Of a stretch of DNA of 64,000 nt, positions 58,160 through 64,000 are shown piece by piece. The DNA comes from Gremmenia infestans (lineage: Eukaryota > Ascomycota > Leotiomycetes > Helotiales > Hamatocanthoscyphaceae): positions 62,001-126,000 of the forward strand of contig JAFEVB010000023.1 in the NCBI GenBank assembly GCA_032629725.1, written 5' to 3'. A program made the position numbers and the translations under genes. The notes beneath the pieces are model-generated. The model saw only the letters and a program-made list of their open reading frames with translations. It was not told the origin of the DNA and searched no databases. The number at the start of each line of letters is the position of its first letter. Positions within the stretch are counted from its first letter, which is position 1.

Positions 58160-61100
58160 ATGCGTCCCGAAGTCGAGCAAGAGCTCGCCCATACGCTCCT
58201 CGTTGAGCTTTTGGCATATCAATTCGCCTCGCCTGTCAGGTGGATTGAGACACAAGATGTCATTCTCGCAGAGAAGACAACAGAGCGGATTGTCGAAATT
58301 GGGCCTGCGGATACCCTTGGTGTAATGGCGAAGAGGACGATAGCATCAAAATACGAGGCTTACGATGCCGCAAAGTCGGTTCAGCGCCAAATTCTTTGCT
58401 ACAACAAGGATGCGAAGGAGATTTACTACGATGTAGACCCCGTCGAGGATGAACCTGCTCCAGTGGCAAGTGAGTCTGCGCAAACACCAGCAGCTACATC
58501 TTCGAGTGCTGCACCAGCTGCTCCTCCACCACCCAGTTCCGGACCAGCGGCGCAAGTGCCAGATGCCCCCGTTGGCGCAATCGATATTGTACGCGCATTG
58601 GTTGCCCAGAAGCTAAAGAAACCGCTTTTGGAAATTCCATTGAGCAAAGCTATCAAAGATCTCGTTGGAGGTAAGTGCGAAAGCTTTAAACTTCCATTAC
58701 TAGGCCAAGGGCTAATTCCTTAATTCTACAGGCAAATCTACCCTTCAAAACGAGATTTTGGGTGATCTGGGCAAGGAATTTGGATCGACCCCCGAAAAAC
58801 CAGAAGATACCCCCCTGGACGAACTAGGAGCCGCCATGCAAGCTACGTTCAACGGCCAACTTGGAAAGCAATCATCATCTCTTGCTGCAAGACTGATATC
58901 ATCCAAGATGCCTGGTGGGTTTAATATTACCGCAGCACGAAAATACCTAGAAACCAGATGGGGACTTGGCCCAGGAAGACAGGATGGTGTTCTGCTGTTG
59001 GCTCTTACAATGGAACCCCCAGCTCGCTTGGGTTCTGATACCGATGCGAAGGCCTTCTTAGATGATGTCTCTCATAAATATGCTGCGAATGCAGGAATCA
59101 GTCTTGCAGCGCCAGTAGCTGGTGGTGATGCAGCCGGCGGCGGAGCCGGCATGATGATGGATCCAGCGGCGCTCGATGCGCTGACCAAGGATCAAAGAGC
59201 TCTCTTCAAGCAGCAGCTCGAGCTATTTGCCCGATACTTAAAAATGGACCTCCGAGCTGGAGACAAGGCATTCATTGGATCCCAAAAATCATCACAAGCG
59301 CTTCAATCTCAATTAGATCTTTGGAACGTGGAGCACGGAGACTTCTACGCAGCTGGAATTGCACCAGTTTTCAGCTCACTCAAGGCCAGAGTGTACGATT
59401 CGTCATGGAATTGGGCACGTCAAGATGCTCTGACCATGTACTACGATATCATTTTCGGTCGTTTGCAAGCTGTGGATCGTGAGATTGTCAGCCAATGCAT
59501 TAGAATCATGAATCGTTCAAACCCTACTCTTCTCGAATTCATGCAGTATCATATCGACAACTGCCCAACCGAGCGAGGTGAGACCTACAAGCTGGCCAAA
59601 GAACTTGGTGGTCAGCTTATTGAGAATTGTAGAGAAGTCCTAGAAGCAGCACCTTGTTACAAAGATGTCGGTGTCCCCACTGGTCCTCATACGAGCATTG
59701 ACGCGCGTGGAAATATGGACTACGCGGAAGTTCCTCGAACAAGTGCACGCAAGCTTGAGCACTATGTGCGGGAGATGGCCGACGGAGGCAAGATTTCCGA
59801 ATATGGCAACCGTACAAAAGTTCAAAATGATCTCAGCCGCATCTATAAACTCATCAAGCAACAACATAAGCTTTCCAAGTCCTCTCAACTCCAGATCAAG
59901 ACACTTTATGGCGATGTCATCAGGTCCTTGGCAATGAGTGAAGGCCAAATAATTCCAAAGGAGACCGCAAATGGCAAACCCAACGGCCTGGCAAAGAAGC
60001 CCGTTGCCCGGCCAAACGGATCTGCCAAGGTTGGGAAAGTCGAGACTATTCCCTTCTTACACTTGAAGAGAAAGGATGAACACGGGTGGGAATACAGCAA
60101 AAAGCTCACCGGTCTTTATATTGATGGTTTGGAAAAAGCAGCCAAGGATGGTGTAACATTCCAAGGCAAAAATGCTTTGATGACTGGCGCTGGAGCCGGA
60201 TCAATCGGTGCCGATGTCCTCCAAGGTCTGATCAGTGGTGGTGCGAAGGTTGTGGTCACTACAAGTAGATTCTCTCGTGAGGTCACAGAGTATTATCAGT
60301 CGATGTATGCCCGTTACGGATCACGTGGTTCTCAGCTCATTGTTGTGCCATTCAACCAGGGTAGCAAGCAGGATGTGGAGGAATTGGTCGACTACATTTA
60401 CGATACTAAGAAGGGTCTCGGATGGGATCTCGACTTTGTCATTCCATTTGCCGCAATTCCAGAAAACGGGCGCGAAATTGACAGCATCGATTCCAAATCT
60501 GAGCTCGCCCACCGCATCATGTTGACGAATTTACTCCGTCTTCTTGGGTGTGTCAAGAGTCAAAAGGCCGAACGCGGCTTTGAGACCCGCCCTGCTCAAG
60601 TTGTTTTGCCCCTATCGCCCAACCACGGTACTTTCGGAAACGATGGCCTTTACTCCGAGTCAAAATTGGCTCTCGAGACCCTGTTCAATAGATGGCACTC
60701 AGAAAACTGGGGCAATTTTCTTACAATCTGCGGTGCCGTTATTGGATGGACCCGTGGTACTGGCCTTATGGCCGGCAATAATATTGTTGCTGAAGGGGTC
60801 GAGGCTTACGGTGTGCGCACATTTTCACAACAAGAGATGGCTTTCAACTTGCTGGGCCTCATGTCGCCAATTATTGTCGACCTGTGCCAATCAGAACCAG
60901 TTTTCGCTGATCTGAACGGTGGTTTACAATTCATCCCGGATCTCAAGAACCTGATGACTAAACTGCGAAAGGACATCATGGAAACGAGCGAAGTGCGACA
61001 GGCTGTGACGAAAGAAACCGCAATTGAAAACAAGATTGTCAATGGTGAGGATAGTGAAGCCCTCTATAAGAAAGTCACCATTGAGCCTCGTGCAAACATC

Positions 61101-63873
61101 AAGTACGAGTTCCCTCAACTACCAGACTGGAAGACCGAAGTGGAGCCACTCAATGAGAACCTCAAGGGCATGGTTGACCTTGAGAAAGTCGTTGTCGTTA
61201 CCGGTTTCGCTGAAGTTGGTCCATGGGGTAACTCCCGCACTCGGTGGGAAATGGAAGCATATGGTGAATTTTCCCTGGAGGGGTGTGTTGAGATGGCTTG
61301 GATCATGGGTCTCATTAAGAATCACAATGGGCCCATCAAGGGCAAGCAATACTCAGGATGGGTTGATGCCAAGTCCGCAGAACCGGTCGATGACAAAGAC
61401 ATCAAGGCAAAATATGAGAAACATATCCTTGAGCACTCCGGTATCCGTCTCATTGAGCCAGAGCTCTTCAAAGGTTACGATCCCAACAAGAAGCAACTGC
61501 TTCAAGAGGTTGTGATTCAAGAGGATCTCGAGCCGTTTGAAACCTCCAAGGAGACCGCAGAGGAATTTAGACGCGAGCACGGAGATAAGGCGGAGATCTT
61601 TGAAATTCCAGAATCCGGCGAATATATCGTTCGGATGAAGCAGGGTGCCACGCTCATGATCCCCAAGGCTCTCAAATTCGACCGCCTTGTCGCAGGTCAA
61701 ATTCCCACCGGTTGGGATGCCAAGAAGTATGGTATTCCAGACGACATCATCTCACAAGTCGACCCGGTTACCCTATTTGTTCTTGTATGCACAGTGGAAT
61801 CGCTGTTGGCATCTGGTATCACCGATCCTTATGAATTCTACAAATATGTTCACATTTCTGAGGTCGGTAACTGTATCGGATCTGGTATTGGTGGCACAAC
61901 GGCTTTGAGAGGCATGTACAAGGATCGTTACTTGGACAAGCCACTCCAGAAGGATGTTCTTCAGGAGTCATTTATTAACACCATGAGCGCATGGGTTAAC
62001 ATGTTACTGATGTCCTCCACTGGTCCCATCAAAACGCCCGTTGGTGCTTGCGCCACGGCCGTAGAGTCTGTTGATATTGGATACGAGACTATTGTTGAAG
62101 GCAAGGCTCGTGTCTGCTTTGTTGGTGGTTTTGATGACTTCCAAGAGGAAGGTTCTTATGAATTCGCAAACATGAAGGCAACTAGCAACGCTGTTGAGGA
62201 GTTTGAACATGGTCGTACACCAAGAGAAATGTCAAGACCTACTACGACTACCAGAAATGGTTTCATGGAATCCCAAGGTTGCGGTATTCAAGTCATCATG
62301 ACTGCCAGACTTGCCCTCGATATGGGTGTTCCTATCTATGGTATTGTGGCTTTGACTACCACGGCTACTGATAAGGTTGGCCGATCTATCCCTGCACCTG
62401 GCCAGGGTGTTCTCACCACTGCTCGTGAAAACCCTGGAAAGTTCCCGTCACCTCTTCTCGACATGAAATACCGACGCCGACAAATCGAGCTTCGGAAGAA
62501 GAACATCAAGTCATGGCAAGAGTCAGAACTTGAGTACCTCCACGAAGAGATTTCTGCCATGAAGGCACAAGGTCACGAATTTAACGAGTCAGATTATGCC
62601 CAAGAGCGTGCTGCTCACATCGAGGTTGAGGCTGCCCGCCAAGAGCGCGACGTCTTGAACAGCCTTGGAAATGCATTCTGGAAGAAAGATAACACAATCG
62701 CCCCTCTGCGTGGTGCCCTTGCTACATGGGGTCTGACTATCGATGACCTCGACGTTGCCTCGTTCCACGGCACTTCCACTGTGGCAAACGACAAGAACGA
62801 ATCTTCTGTCATCTGCCAACAAATGAAACATCTCGGCCGAAAGAAGGGTAACGCTGTTATGGGTATCTTCCAGAAGTATCTGACCGGACACCCTAAGGGT
62901 GCAGCTGGTGCATGGATGATGAATGGCTGCCTGCAAGTCCTCAACAGCGGTCTAGTCCCCGGCAACCGAAACGCAGACAACGTCGACCAAGTCATGGAGA
63001 AATTTGACTACATCGTATACCCCAGCCGAAGCATCCAAACAGACGGTATCAAGGCTTTCTCCGTCACCTCCTTCGGTTTCGGACAAAAAGGCGCCCAAGC
63101 AATCGGTATCCACCCCAAATACCTTTTCGCCACTCTCGACGAAGCCACATATAAGACCTACGCTTCCAAGCTCGCAGCCCGTCAAAAGAAGGCTTATAGA
63201 TACTTCCACAACGGCATGATCACCAACACCCTCTTTGTCGCTAAGACAGATTCCCCATACACAGATGCTCAAATGCAATCCGTGTTCCTCAACCCGGATG
63301 CCCGCGTCTCTACGGACAAGAAGACAGCCGGTCTCACTTACTCCCCCAACTTCGCCAAAGACACTGCAGCTTCCGACAAAAGCAAGACAGACGCGACTAA
63401 GAAAATGGTCGAGTCATTAGCTAAAGGTGCCGCTAAAGCTGGCAACAAAGTCGGTGTCGATGTTGAAGATATCGCAGCGATCAATATTGAGAACGACACT
63501 TTTTTGACAAGAAACTTCACAAATGGTGAACGCGAATACTGTCTCAAGGCACCGAGCCCACAAGCTTCATTCGCAGGCAAGTGGAGTGCAAAGGAGGCTG
63601 TATTTAAGAGTCTGGGCGTTGCGAGCAAGGGCGCCGGTGCGCCGCTGAAGGATATTGAGATTGGGAATGACGAGAAGGGCGCTCCTATTGTGTCGGTATG
63701 TTCCTCTGTTTCCCTTCTCTGCTATTTACCCAATTATTTGAGCTTCAGCTAACAGTAAATAGTTACATGGCGATGCAGCAGACGCAGCCAAGAAGGCAGG
63801 CGTGAAGGAAATCAGCATCAGTGTCTCGCATTCTGATACTCAGGCTATTGCCATTGCTGTCTCTACCTTTTAG
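58160..63873 (+). CDS. fatty acid synthase alpha subunit
   Basis: Three exons (58160-58670, 58732-63695, 63763-63873) give 1,861 residues, the normal FAS alpha length. Domains in order: a short malonyl-transferase tail (MRPEVEQELAHTLLVELLAY), a flexible Ala/Pro linker, ACP with Ser173 in GGKSTLQNEILGDL, ketoreductase with GAGAGSIGADVL near residue 656, ketosynthase with Cys1277 in GACATAVESVDIG plus ASFHGTSTVAND and TGHPKGAAGAW, and a C-terminal phosphopantetheine transferase (FSLG-type end, FAGKWSAKEAVFKSLG). The first intron splits the Gly codon two residues before the ACP serine. It is partner of the FAS beta gene across the shared promoter. Confidence 0.97.
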
Positions 63874-64000
63874 ATTCACTTGGGCCAAACCTTCATTGTA
63901 CATTGATTCATCTCTATCGGCTGGGCGGCGCATGCATTCTTGTTTTTAATGCCAGGGACTCTTTTGCTTCGAAGATGTAGTTATGAAAGGAAGAAATTGA
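63874..64000. other. FAS alpha 3' flank
   Basis: Presumed 3' untranslated region of FAS alpha, to the window edge. Confidence 0.6.

Noticed and set aside
1..64000. Secondary-metabolite cluster suggested by FAS, dioxygenase, oxidoreductase, NTF2-like protein and regulators
   Set aside because: No polyketide synthase, peptide synthetase, terpene or DMAT enzyme is present; the FAS pair has the size of the primary enzyme, and the other genes are widely spaced.
1..64000. Repeat-induced point mutation or a large transposon
   Set aside because: No long A+T-rich blocks with decayed transposase frames were seen; the only repeats are short inverted repeats and micro- or minisatellites.

Overview
The window is nuclear DNA of a filamentous ascomycete (Pezizomycotina). 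The evidence is short GT-AG introns of about 43-80 bp, often with CTAAC-like branch sites; Zn2Cys6 regulators; F-box, 2EXR and DUF7704-type proteins; and type I fungal fatty acid synthase split into two divergent genes. A leotiomycete is a reasonable guess from overall protein flavour, but that is inference. I see no ribosomal RNA, tRNA, CRISPR or intact transposon. Most genes have several exons, so I rebuilt splice junctions by hand; where I give a protein length, the exon lengths sum to a multiple of three.

Region 1 (1-9 kb): a possible decayed coding segment (about 1.1-1.8 kb), a DUF7704-like membrane protein, a Zn2Cys6 regulator, an MDR-type oxidoreductase and a secreted GH62 arabinofuranosidase. 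Region 2 (10-22.4 kb): an intracellular GH13 maltase/isomaltase, a lysine-rich protein carrying a 15-bp in-frame minisatellite, an F-box protein, a long secreted Ser-rich/Cys-rich protein, a fungal protein starting with an LPLEIR motif, and a large unknown protein.

Region 3 (22.5-30.9 kb) is a compact sugar-use cluster. An MFS sugar transporter and a PA14-containing GH3 beta-glucosidase without signal peptide are divergently transcribed from one 0.87-kb promoter, followed by a Zn2Cys6 regulator. The shared promoter holds three tandem GCGGGG motifs plus a fourth, matching the CreA carbon-repressor consensus. The same hexamer lies upstream of the GH62 and GH13 genes. The simplest reading is uptake of a beta-glucoside or oligosaccharide, cytosolic hydrolysis, and local control under carbon catabolite repression.

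Region 4 (32.5-48.6 kb): an NTF2-like protein, a Nudix hydrolase with a hydrophobic C-terminal tail, a TauD-type dioxygenase, a 2EXR protein, two unknown membrane proteins in head-to-head arrangement, the COMPASS subunit Bre2 with a reading-frame break before its C-terminal helix, and a single-pass membrane protein with a Cys-rich ectodomain.

Region 5 (50.1-63.9 kb): FAS beta (minus) and FAS alpha (plus) diverge from a 1.7-kb intergenic region. Together they encode the complete cytosolic fungal fatty acid synthase.

I found no convincing wholly new system. The best leads are the transporter/GH3/regulator cluster with its CreA-motif block, the Bre2 frame break, the minisatellite protein, and two hairpin-forming inverted repeats placed in promoters.
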